A stretch of 36,025 nucleotides of DNA from Sediminibacterium ginsengisoli (GTDB lineage: Bacteria; Bacteroidota; Bacteroidia; Chitinophagales; Chitinophagaceae), in assembly GCA_945901845.1 (NCBI GenBank), contig CAMDLR010000019.1, positions 1 to 36,025 of the forward strand, written 5' to 3'. Shown in pieces: positions 7,297-16,000 of this stretch. How positions within the stretch are numbered: position 1 is the first letter of the stretch; each line of letters begins with the position of its first letter. The position numbers were made by a program, and so were the translations under genes. The notes beneath the pieces are model-generated. The model did no database searches and was not told the origin of the DNA. It worked only from the letters and a program-made list of their open reading frames with translations.

Positions 7297-7519
7297 GGGC
7301 ATTTTTACTTTTTTAAGGCTAGTTTAAACAAATTTACTTGTGTCTTGTTATTATCTTTGACGTCAAGTTCTTTTGTTAATGTATAACACAAAAGGCAGGG
7401 CCACTTGATCAGCACACTTCTGAAACAGTGCCTAGCCATTAGCAAAATACTTACTTGATTTAAATTTTTTATCTGGGTGTAAGTGTACGTCCCAAAAACT
7501 AGATCCCAACGCTATAGCA
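7297..7519 (+). promoter_or_regulatory. Intergenic region with promoter box and long leader
   Basis: TATCTTTG at 7352-7359 is a perfect -7 box. A start some 7 bases later would give a leader of about 150 bases before the second pterin synthase, unlike the very short leaders elsewhere here. The leader holds short pairings: AGGCA near 7394 with TGCCT near 7429, and CTTAC near 7452 with GTAAG near 7481. I do not recognise a known riboswitch class (preQ1 or THF) in it. Confidence 0.4.
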
Positions 7520-7936
7520 ATGGATAAACATAAAGTATCTGTTTTTAGAAAGGAGCATTTTAATGCGGCGCACCGTTTGCACAATAGCACATGGTCTCCC
7601 GAAAAAAACAATGAGGTATTTGGTCTTTGCAACAATCCAAATTTTCATGGACATAACTATGAATTGATTGTTCAGGTTACGGGGTATCCGGATCCTGAAA
7701 CGGGTTATGTGATTGACACCAAAAAATTAAGTGATCTTATCAAACTAGAAGTGCTCGCAAGGTTCGATCATAAAAACTTAAACCTTGACACCACTTATTT
7801 TGCAACACTCAATCCAACTGCCGAAAACATTGCAGTTGTAATTTACGAACTCTTAAGAGCAAAAATTAATTCAACATTAGATTTAAAAATCAGATTATAT
7901 GAAACAGAACGAAACTTTGTCGAATATCCATCTTAA
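7520..7936 (+). CDS. 6-pyruvoyl-tetrahydropterin/6-carboxytetrahydropterin synthase family, copy 2
   Basis: A 138-residue paralogue of the preceding gene, sharing blocks such as EHFNAAH, HGHNYEL, PDPETGYV, DHKNLNLD and LYETERNFVEY. All active-site positions are kept: zinc ligands His18, His43 and His45; Cys37 in GLCNNPNFHGHNY; the pair D83-H84; and Glu129. The CNNPN-x-HGHNY block is very like that of animal 6-pyruvoyl-tetrahydropterin synthase. Neither copy looks degenerate, so the two may act on different substrates or be regulated differently; the second has its own promoter and a long leader. Its last 38 bases overlap the start of folE in another frame, which suggests coupled translation with the enzyme that supplies its substrate. 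Confidence 0.87.
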   Translation: MDKHKVSVFRKEHFNAAHRLHNSTWSPEKNNEVFGLCNNPNFHGHNYELIVQVTGYPDPETGYVIDTKKLSDLIKLEVLARFDHKNLNLDTTYFATLNPTAENIAVVIYELLRAKINSTLDLKIRLYETERNFVEYPS

Positions 7937-8618
7937 GGATGGTAAGATTATTCTTACAGAAGGGGAAATTGATGCGGCAGGAGACAACCATATCAGTACT
8001 TCTGTTGATACCCCTATGCGTGCGGGTGCTTTTGACCAATCAGAAGATGATAAAATTGCAGCTATCGAAGAAAAGTTTGCAGAAATCATGGATATATTAG
8101 GGCTTGACTTAACAGACGATAGTTTGCGTGGTACGCCAAAGCGTGTTGCTAAAATGTACGTTAAAGAAATTTTCAATGGCTTAAACCCAGCCAACAAGCC
8201 AAAGATGGCCCTCTTTGAAAATAAGTACAAGTACAATGAAATGCTCGTAGAAAAAAACATTTCATTTTATAGTAATTGCGAACACCATTTTGTACCAATT
8301 ATGGGTAAGGCACACATTGCATACATTAGTAATGGTACCGTGGTAGGACTTAGTAAATTAAACCGCCTTGTAGATTACTTTGCTAAACGCCCACAAGTGC
8401 AAGAGCGTTTAACCATGCAAATTGCCAAAGAGTTGCAAAAAGATTTAGGCACAGATGATGTGGCAGTTTTAATTGACGCAAAGCATTTGTGTGTAGCAAG
8501 TAGAGGGGTAGAAGATGATACTTCATCTACGGTTACTGCTTTTTATGGCGGCAAGTTTAAAGATGAAAAAGTGAGAGAAGAATTTTTACGTTACTTGGGT
8601 TTGAATACACAATTTTAA
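7899..8618 (+). CDS. folE: GTP cyclohydrolase I
   Basis: A 239-residue enzyme that converts GTP to 7,8-dihydroneopterin triphosphate, the entry point to folate, biopterin-type cofactors and queuosine. Zinc ligands are visible in FYSNCEHHFVP (Cys127, with His129-His130 following) and HLCVASRGVED (Cys198). The GLSKLNRLVDYFAKRPQVQERLT segment and the C-terminal SSTVTAFYGG are typical. About 50 N-terminal residues form a variable extension. The ATG at 7899 lies 38 bases inside the second pterin synthase gene; the extension could begin later (Met40), so the start is less certain than the identity. A strong terminator follows. Confidence 0.95.
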   Translation: MKQNETLSNIHLKDGKIILTEGEIDAAGDNHISTSVDTPMRAGAFDQSEDDKIAAIEEKFAEIMDILGLDLTDDSLRGTPKRVAKMYVKEIFNGLNPANKPKMALFENKYKYNEMLVEKNISFYSNCEHHFVPIMGKAHIAYISNGTVVGLSKLNRLVDYFAKRPQVQERLTMQIAKELQKDLGTDDVAVLIDAKHLCVASRGVEDDTSSTVTAFYGGKFKDEKVREEFLRYLGLNTQF

Positions 8619-8635
8619 GCGTTCAATTATTTTTT

Positions 8636-8668
8636 AAACCCCGACATAAAAAGTGTCGGGGGTTTTTT
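8636..8668 (+). terminator. Rho-independent terminator after folE
   Basis: CCCCGACA (8639-8646) pairs with TGTCGGGG (8654-8661) around a 7-base A-rich loop, followed by G and then TTTTTT at 8663-8668. AAA before the left arm can extend the stem with the T-tract. It lies 18 bases after the folE stop and just before fabD. Confidence 0.9.
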
Positions 8669-8696
8669 ATTTACTTTGAGTTCTAAATCATTACTT

Positions 8697-9590
8697 ATGA
8701 ATAGGCATGCGTTTGTATTTCCAGGTCAAGGTTCACAGTTTGTTGGAATGGGAAAGGCGTTGTATGAAAGTAATCCAGTGGCCAAAGAATTATTTGACAG
8801 GGCGAATTTGGTATTAGGTTTTGATATTAGTGAAGTCATGTTTAATGGAACCAATGAAGCCCTAAAGCAAACGCGTGTAACGCAGCCTGCCGTTTTTTTA
8901 CATTCAGTAATTGCCTATAAAACACTTGAGCACGGCACTCCGGATATGGTTGCTGGCCATTCGTTGGGAGAATTTTCGGCACTGGTGGCAAATGGAGTTT
9001 TGGATTTTGAAGATGCGTTAAAGCTGGTTAGTATTAGAGCTGCAGCTATGCAAAAAGCATGTGAATTGGTGCCATCTACTATGGCTGCAGTGCTTGCACT
9101 AGCAGATGACATGGTAGTTCGTATTTGTGCAGAAGTAATGTCAGAAACAAATGAGGTTGTTGTAGCAGCAAATTATAATTGTCCGGGTCAACTGGTTATT
9201 AGTGGATCTGTAAAAGGAATTGAAATCGCATGCGAGCGAATGAAGTCCGCTGGCGCAAAACGCGCGCTGGTACTTCCTGTAGGAGGTGCTTTTCATAGCC
9301 CATTAATGGCGCCTGCTCGTGAAGAATTGGCAGCTGCAATTGAAGCAACAAATTTTGCAAATCCAATTTGCCCCGTATACCAAAACGAAGTGGCTGCAGC
9401 AGTTACAGACCCTACTGCCATCAAACAAAACTTAATCAATCAATTAACAGGTGCTGTAAAATGGACTCAAACGGTGGAGCAAATGGTAGCTGATGGCGCT
9501 GCGCATTTCACAGAAGTTGGTCCAGGAAAAGTACTGCAAGGTTTGGTACAAAAGGTTTACAAAGAAGCGGTAGTAAACGGATTAAGTTAG
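8697..9590 (+). CDS. fabD: Malonyl-CoA:ACP transacylase
   Basis: A 297-residue cytoplasmic enzyme that moves malonate from CoA to acyl carrier protein for type II fatty acid synthesis. It has the N-terminal FPGQGSQFVGMG, the nucleophile elbow GHSLGE with Ser89, and the catalytic His200 in GGAFHSPLM. I chose the ATG at 8697 (MNRHAFVFPGQG) over a TTG at 8676, which overlaps a TTACTTTG promoter-like box (8671-8678). The box is one base off consensus and 18 bases from the ATG. The gene converges with the GNAT gene, stop codons 7 bases apart, with no terminator between. FabH, the other initiation enzyme, lies 1.7 kb away on the opposite strand. Confidence 0.93.
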   Translation: MNRHAFVFPGQGSQFVGMGKALYESNPVAKELFDRANLVLGFDISEVMFNGTNEALKQTRVTQPAVFLHSVIAYKTLEHGTPDMVAGHSLGEFSALVANGVLDFEDALKLVSIRAAAMQKACELVPSTMAAVLALADDMVVRICAEVMSETNEVVVAANYNCPGQLVISGSVKGIEIACERMKSAGAKRALVLPVGGAFHSPLMAPAREELAAAIEATNFANPICPVYQNEVAAAVTDPTAIKQNLINQLTGAVKWTQTVEQMVADGAAHFTEVGPGKVLQGLVQKVYKEAVVNGLS

Positions 9591-9597
9591 TTGTAGT

Positions 9598-10047
9598 TTA
9601 TACATCTAGTATGCCATTAATCCATTCTGGATCGAGGTTGGCTTTGTATTTCTTATAAAAATTGATGGCTGGTTCATTCCAGTCAAGTACTTGCCATACC
9701 ATTCTTGAAAAGCCTTTATCTTTTGTTTCTTGAACAACCCTATCAAATAATAATTTACCAATGCCTTGGCCACGCATATTTTCTGTTACTATAAAATCTT
9801 CGAGGTATAAACATTGTCCTTTCCAAGTACTGTATCTAATGTAATAAAGCGCAAAGCCTACAATGACATTGTCCTTTTCTGCCACAAACGCCCACCACAC
9901 CCGGTTATTGCCAAAGCCACTTTGTTCGAAATGCGAAAGTGTAACGGTTACTTCGTTTGGTGCTTTTTCGTAAACAGCTAATTCATTGATAAGCCCGAGC
10001 ATGTTAGGACAATCTTTGATAGTAGCGCGTCTAATATTTATTTGCAT
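9598..10047 (-). CDS. GNAT family N-acetyltransferase (diamine acetyltransferase-like)
   Basis: A 149-residue single-domain GNAT enzyme. The acetyl-CoA-binding loop is RGQGIGKLLFDR (residues 92-103), preceded by the strand LYLEDFIVTENM and followed by the NEPAINFYKKY motif near the C-terminus. The pattern YLEDFIV...RGQGIG...DWN-x-PAI-x-FY is that of the spermidine/spermine (SAT1-like) group, so small amines are likely substrates; this is inferred from family resemblance only. It is the last gene of a probable operon fabH - PLP enzyme - GNAT, 21 bases after its upstream neighbour. Confidence 0.85.
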   Translation of the reverse strand: MQINIRRATIKDCPNMLGLINELAVYEKAPNEVTVTLSHFEQSGFGNNRVWWAFVAEKDNVIVGFALYYIRYSTWKGQCLYLEDFIVTENMRGQGIGKLLFDRVVQETKDKGFSRMVWQVLDWNEPAINFYKKYKANLDPEWINGILDV

Positions 10048-10068
10048 GTGTCTTTTGCTTACAATAAA

Positions 10069-11292
10069 TTAACCAAGGGCTTGGGTTAAATCGGCTATGA
10101 GGTCTTCAATATTTTCGATACCTACACTCATTCTAATAAGACCATCTGTAATTCCGTATTTAGCTCTTTCCTCGGGGCTTACACCGTAATGACTCATACT
10201 AGCTGGGTGCGATACCAAGGTATCTACTGTGCCTAATGAAATTGCACGAACACAAACTTGTAATGCATCAATAAATTTCTTACCTGCTTCGATACCGCCT
10301 TTTAATTCAAAACTCATCACAGCACCAGGATGTTTCATTTGCTTTTTTGCCACTGCATAATCGGGATGAGACTCAAGTCCATTATAATTAACTTTTAAAA
10401 TGGCTGGATGTTTTTCTAAAAATTCTGCAATTGTTTGTGCGTTACTGCAATGCCTATCCATGCGCAGTTCCAGTGTTTTCATACCCTGTCCTAATAAAAA
10501 AGCATCGAACGGGTTTGAATTTCCGCCAAGCAGTACATGCCATTTCCAAACAGTTGTGTTCATTTTTTCCAAGTCACTACCAAGTAGTACACCGCCAATA
10601 GCAGAGCCATGACCGTTTAAAAATTTAGTCGTAGAATGAAAAACATAATCTACACCGTATTTAAAAGGTTGTTGAAGATAGGGGCTTGCAAAAGTATTGT
10701 CTACACTTACTAGGCGATTGTGTTTTTTTGCGATGCTCGTAACTGCTTCAATATCTACGCACTGAATAGTAGGATTGGCAGGGGTTTCGATATGAACGAG
10801 TTTGATACTGCTATTTGCTGCGAGTGCATTTTCTACTGCCGCAGTATCGCGCATGTCTACAATAATAACGGTAACGCCCATGGCAGCTACTACTTTATGT
10901 AACAGTTCGTAAGTGCCACCATACAATGAGTAATGTGAAAGAACGGCATCACCAGTTCTTAATTCGCTCATAAAAAGCGTGGTCATTGCAGCTTGTCCGC
11001 TTGCGTGAAGTAGCGCGCGCAATAAAAGTGGTGCGCCGTTTTTATCTTTTATTCCAAAAGCTTCTAATGCTTCAATTGTTTTTTCTGCGGCAGTAAAAGT
11101 AGGATTCCCCCAACGGCTGTATACCCTTGTTTTATCCGCTCCTGCAAAGCGGTTCATGCCTTCTTCGGTACTATCAAATGTAAATGTTGAAGTAGCAAAT
11201 ATGGGTGTTAGGTGTGCATCTTCTGCATTGTTATGGCCAGCAGCGTGCATGGCCACCGAACTAATACCCGTTAAAGGAACTTTATTTTTCAT
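10069..11292 (-). CDS. Cys/Met metabolism PLP-dependent enzyme (methionine gamma-lyase/cystathionine synthase family)
   Basis: A 407-residue fold-type I PLP enzyme. The Schiff-base lysine is Lys223 in HSTTKFLNGHG. Other markers are YSRWGNPTF (phosphate contact from the neighbouring subunit), SGQAAMTTL, VDNTFASPYLQQPF with the pyridine-binding Asp, and RMSVGIENIEDLI with the carboxylate-binding Arg. The specificity is open: methionine gamma-lyase has a key Cys two residues after the active-site Tyr, but here the segment is LYGGTYEL with Gly126. That argues against a classical methionine gamma-lyase and leaves cystathionine gamma-synthase/lyase or O-acyl-homoserine sulfhydrylase. It begins 6 bases after the fabH stop, so it is in the fabH operon. 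Confidence 0.85.
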   Translation of the reverse strand: MKNKVPLTGISSVAMHAAGHNNAEDAHLTPIFATSTFTFDSTEEGMNRFAGADKTRVYSRWGNPTFTAAEKTIEALEAFGIKDKNGAPLLLRALLHASGQAAMTTLFMSELRTGDAVLSHYSLYGGTYELLHKVVAAMGVTVIIVDMRDTAAVENALAANSSIKLVHIETPANPTIQCVDIEAVTSIAKKHNRLVSVDNTFASPYLQQPFKYGVDYVFHSTTKFLNGHGSAIGGVLLGSDLEKMNTTVWKWHVLLGGNSNPFDAFLLGQGMKTLELRMDRHCSNAQTIAEFLEKHPAILKVNYNGLESHPDYAVAKKQMKHPGAVMSFELKGGIEAGKKFIDALQVCVRAISLGTVDTLVSHPASMSHYGVSPEERAKYGITDGLIRMSVGIENIEDLIADLTQALG

Positions 11293-11298
11293 ACCATA

Positions 11299-12300
11299 TT
11301 ATTTTGAATTGTAACCCCAAGTTAAAAGTGTTGCACCCCAAGTAAATCCACCTCCAAAAGCAGCAAGTACAATGTTGTCGCCTTTTTTTAGTTGTGATTC
11401 CCAGTCCCACAAACATAGCGGCAATGTAGCAGCTGTTGTGTTACCGTATTTTTGAATGTTAATCATTACTTTTTCTTTGTCGATGCCCATTCTGTTCGCT
11501 GTTGCATCAATGATGCGTAGGTTGGCTTGGTGTGGAACAAGCCAAGCAATGTCGTCGCCAGTTAATTGATTGCGTTCTAATAGTTCAGCGCTCACATCGG
11601 CCATACCTTTTACGGCAAACTTAAAAACAGCTTGACCTTCTTGGTAGGCAAAATGTTCTTTATTTAAAACGGTTTCTACAGATGCTGGTTTTAATGATCC
11701 GCCTGCTTTCATGTGTAAATAATGCCTACCGCTACCATCGCTTTTTAAAATACTATCCTTAATACCAACAGTAGCATCATCTGTAGCTTCCAATAAAACA
11801 GCCCCTGCGCCATCTCCAAAAATGATGCAAGTAGCTCTGTCGGTGTAATCTACAATAGCACTCATTTTATCTACGCCAACTACAATTACTTTTTTGAATC
11901 GACCACTCTCTATGTACATAGCGCCTGTGGTGAGTGCAAATAAAAAGCCACTACAAGCGGCGCTCATATCATAGCCCCAGGCATTTGTGGCGCCAATTTT
12001 ATCGCAAATGATATTAGCCGTGGCTGGAAATACCATATCAGGCGTAACCGTGGCACAAATAAGGCAGTCAATTTGGGTAGGATCTAGATTCTTTTTTCTT
12101 AATATCTCTTGAACGGCAGGGACAGCCATATCGGAACTCCCTTTGCCTTCTCCTTTTAAAATTCTTCGCTCTTCAATGCCGGTTCTTGATCTGATCCATT
12201 CGTCATTGGTTTCCACCATTTTTTCGAGGTCAAAATTGGTTAATTTATCTTCTGGAACATAGCCTCCAACGGCTGTTATCGTTGCTCTTATTTGCTGCAT
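11299..12300 (-). CDS. fabH: 3-oxoacyl-ACP synthase III
   Basis: A 333-residue condensing enzyme that starts fatty acid synthesis by joining acetyl-CoA (or a branched primer) to malonyl-ACP. The catalytic triad is complete: Cys116 in [11 protein letters not shown], His257 in VPHQANLRI and Asn287 in [11 protein letters not shown]. The N-terminus has the usual [16 protein letters not shown] block. It heads the operon fabH - PLP enzyme - GNAT and is divergent from ruvA, 86 bases apart. In Bacteroidota such enzymes often take branched primers, but that cannot be read from the sequence. Confidence 0.93.
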   Translation of the reverse strand: MQQIRATITAVGGYVPEDKLTNFDLEKMVETNDEWIRSRTGIEERRILKGEGKGSSDMAVPAVQEILRKKNLDPTQIDCLICATVTPDMVFPATANIICDKIGATNAWGYDMSAACSGFLFALTTGAMYIESGRFKKVIVVGVDKMSAIVDYTDRATCIIFGDGAGAVLLEATDDATVGIKDSILKSDGSGRHYLHMKAGGSLKPASVETVLNKEHFAYQEGQAVFKFAVKGMADVSAELLERNQLTGDDIAWLVPHQANLRIIDATANRMGIDKEKVMINIQKYGNTTAATLPLCLWDWESQLKKGDNIVLAAFGGGFTWGATLLTWGYNSK

Positions 12301-12386
12301 ACTTGATTTTCTTAAAATCTTCTAATTTTTGGGGTAAAGATAGGCTCAAATGTCTCGTTTTTTACGCCTATTTTTACAGTTCAATT

Positions 12387-12971
12387 ATGATCGCATTTGT
12401 AAGAGGAAAATACGCAATTAAGACGCCAGCCAGAGTGGTTGTTGACGTTAATGGGGTAGGGTACGACCTCCAAATTAGCCTCAATACCTATTCTGCCATT
12501 GGGAATGCCGCCGAAGGTCAATTGTATACCTATTTACATATTACAGAAAATGCTCAAACGTTATTTGGTTTTGCAGATGGTGCCGAAAAAGAGCTGTTTT
12601 TACAGTTAATTAGTGTTTCGGGCGTTGGGGCTTCAACGGCTCGTATGATGCTTTCTGGCCTTCGTCCCGATGAAATAACCAGGGCTATTGTACAGGGCAA
12701 TACCAAGCAACTAGAGGCTATTAAGGGTATTGGTAAGAAATCTGCCGAGCGATTGGTACTCGAATTAAGGGATAAATTAGGAAAACAGCATCAAGACGCC
12801 CCTTTTGGAGGTGGTTTTGTATCTTCGCCAGATAGCGATGCCGTTCAGGCTTTGGTGGCCCTAGGCATAGGAAAACCTTTAGCAGAACAAGCTGTTAAAA
12901 AAACAATAGGAACATTGGGTGCTGATGCGCCGCTTGAAGATGTTATTAAATCTGCCCTAAAAAATTTATAG
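12387..12971 (+). CDS. ruvA: Holliday junction branch migration complex subunit RuvA
   Basis: A 194-residue protein that binds four-way DNA junctions and recruits the RuvB motor. It shows the OB-fold start MIAFVRGKY and VVDVNGVGYDL, two helix-hairpin-helix motifs (SVSGVGASTARMML and AIKGIGKKSAERL), a flexible linker around residues 140-150, and a C-terminal domain III that contacts RuvB (DAVQALVALGIGKPLAEQAV). I chose the ATG at 12387 because the family starts with MI-x-x-x-x-G; the frame is open 35 codons further up. A TATTTTTA box lies 11 bases upstream. The sprA gene follows after 38 bases, a neighbourhood also known in other Bacteroidota. Confidence 0.94.
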   Translation: MIAFVRGKYAIKTPARVVVDVNGVGYDLQISLNTYSAIGNAAEGQLYTYLHITENAQTLFGFADGAEKELFLQLISVSGVGASTARMMLSGLRPDEITRAIVQGNTKQLEAIKGIGKKSAERLVLELRDKLGKQHQDAPFGGGFVSSPDSDAVQALVALGIGKPLAEQAVKKTIGTLGADAPLEDVIKSALKNL

Positions 12972-13009
12972 ACTATCGATCAAAATTCTACTTTACCAAT
13001 TTTACTTTT

Positions 13010-16000
13010 TTGAGTCGGTTTCGTCAATATTTATTTGGCTTTTTTTTGTTGCTCCATGTACTGTTTAATTCATTTCAGTATGCTTATGCGCAAACAAGAA
13101 CAGGGCTTCGTTATCCGATCAAGGACCGAAGGGCTGCCTCAATTGTAACGCCTAGTAAAAATCCATTTGATATTAGAGATACAACGCTCATTAAAAAGTC
13201 GGTGATTTTTGATCCCATCACTAGACAGTATAAAGTTGCAGAAACAATCAATGGCATACCCTACCGCACACCTAGTTACATAGACTTTGATACCTATGTC
13301 AAATTGCAAGCCAAAGCGGACGAAACAGCATATTTTAAAAAGAGGGCAGATGCATTAACAGCACTTAATAAAAAAGTTGCACGCCCACCAATGCAGGTTT
13401 ACGATAAATTATTTGATCGAATTTTTGGAGTGAGTGATATAATTGGTGGTGCCGGCGGACAAATAAAACAACTTGCCGATCAAGCAAAGCAATTAGGTGA
13501 ACAATTGGGTGGCCTAAAAGACCAAATAAAAAATACTGCAAATGACTTAGCTACAAATAAATTAAATGTAGACATTAAACCAACAGGTGATGTAACCATT
13601 ATGGCTGGTTACCAGGGTCAAAATATAAAAAACCCAACGCTTCCCGAAAGAGCCAGAAAAAACGGAGGATTTGATTTTGACATGAACACCAATTTAAGCG
13701 TAAATGCGAATATTGGTGACAAATTAAAATTCCCTATCAATTATAATACCCTTGCTAATTTAAATTTTGACAATCAAATTAAGTTGGACTATAAGGGTAT
13801 GGATGATGAACTGCTAAAAAGTATTGAAGCAGGAAATATTTCATTTCAATCGAGAGGTACTTTAATTCCTTCTGCTCAAAATTTATTTGGTGTTAAATCG
13901 CAATTGCAATTCGGAAAATTATTTGTTACTGCAGCACTTGCTAATCAAAGATCTTCGCGGCAGTCAGTAGCATTGCAGGGTGGCGCTTCTATGTTAACTT
14001 TTGAAAAAAAGTTAGATGACTACGAAGAAAACCGTCACTTTTTACTGGGACAATATTTTAAAAATACGTTTAACAAGGCGATGAAAAATTTACCTGTTGT
14101 AAATACGCAGGTGCAAATTCAGCGCATAGAAGTGTGGGTCACCAATCGCACAGGTACAACTACAGAAGCCAGGGACATTGTGGGCTTTATGGATTTAGGT
14201 GAACCGCAACCTTATAATTCAGGGGCAATAGCAGCTACCAGTGGTGGCGCACTTCCATTTAATGGCGCCAATAATTTATACTCGGGACTGGTGGGTAATC
14301 CGAGTAGTAGAAACCCTGCAGTTATTAATAGCTTGTTGTTATCTAAAGGGCTTAAGCCGGTTGATGATTATGAAAAAACTTTTGCACGAAAGTTAAACTC
14401 AACCGAGTATGCCTTTAATCCACAAATTGGATTTTTATCTATCAATACACAGTTGCAAGCAGATGAAGTACTAGCAGTAGCCTACCAGTACACATACAAT
14501 GGTCGTGTATACCAAGTTGGTGAATTTTCTCAAGATGTGGCACTTGATTCTAGTAAGGGCGTACAAAAAGTATTGTTTTTAAAATTATTAAAAGCCACTT
14601 CTCAACGAATTCAACTTCCTATTTGGGATTGGATGATGAAAAACGTATACTCACTCGATGTTTTTGGCGGTATACAGCGCGAAGATTTTAAACTCAACGT
14701 TTTATATGAAGAACCAAGCGGTGGGCTCAAAAGATATTTACCTGAAACATCAAAAGCGACAGAGGGATTTCCATTACTTAGGATATTAAACTTAGATAGG
14801 CTTAACAATCGAAACGACCCGCAGCCAGATGGTGTATTTGATTTTGTAGAAGGGTTTACAGTTTTGCAGCAAACAGGTAAAATAATTTTCCCTGTTTTAG
14901 AGCCATTTGGAAAAGACTTAGATACGCTCGCTTTTACAGGTTTATCAACTGCTGTAAAACAAAAATATATATACTATCAGTTGTATGATTCTATCAAGGC
15001 CATTGCACAGACGTATGCAAACTTGAATCGTTTTGTCATGCAAGGTCAGGTTAAAAGTGGTGGTGGTGGATCCGAAATTCAGTTAAATACATTTAATATC
15101 CCACCAGGTTCTGTTAGGGTTTCGGCTGGCGGACAACAACTCCGTGAAGGACTTGATTATAGTGTCGATTATAATTTAGGGAGTATTAAGATATTAAATG
15201 CTGCCATTTTAAGCTCCAATGTACCAGTGAGTGTTTCATTTGAGAATAATACTGGTTTTGGTATGCAAAACCGAGGGTTCAGTGGCCTTCGATTAGATTA
15301 TATCGCCAATAAAAAATTTAGTGTAAGTGCTACCTCGGTAAAATTAGGCGAGCGTCCATTTTTTACAAAAATGAATTATGGTGATGACCCAATTCGTAAC
15401 ACGATGTACGGCCTTGATTTTAGTTATAAATCGGAACTACCTTCTGTGACAAGGCTGTTAAATAGGCTTCCTTTTTATGCTACTAAAACCATGTCTAGCA
15501 TTAATGCATATGGTGAAGGGGCATTTTTAAAACCAGGGCATCCGCCACAAATTGGTTCTGGCGATCAGGGTCTTATTTTTATTGATGATTTTGAAGGAAC
15601 AAGAACCAATATTGATTTAAGGTTTCCTTTTGTGGCATGGACACTTGCCTCTACACCGCAGGGTAATCCTAAATTTCCAGAAGCAACATTGACAGATTCT
15701 GTCGATTATAATTTTAACCGTGCCAAATTAGCATGGTATAATATTGAACCTAATTTACAAGATAAAAATAGCAGCAACAATCCACTCCGAAGAAATGTAG
15801 CGGAGCTTAGTGACCCAAGGGTTAGACAGGTTTTTACCAATGAATTATTTCCGCAGCGTACCACTAATATTACAGATGTTCAAACGGCAACACTAGACCT
15901 CGCTTATTATCCCAAAGAAAAAGGACCGTATAATTTTGAAACACGCTCAACCCAAATAGGTGCAGATGGTAAATTTAAAAACCCTGATGCAAAGTGGGGA

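Noticed and set aside
7394..7519. preQ1 or tetrahydrofolate riboswitch before the second pterin synthase
   Set aside because: The known core sequences and pairings of these classes are not visible; only short generic pairings are present.
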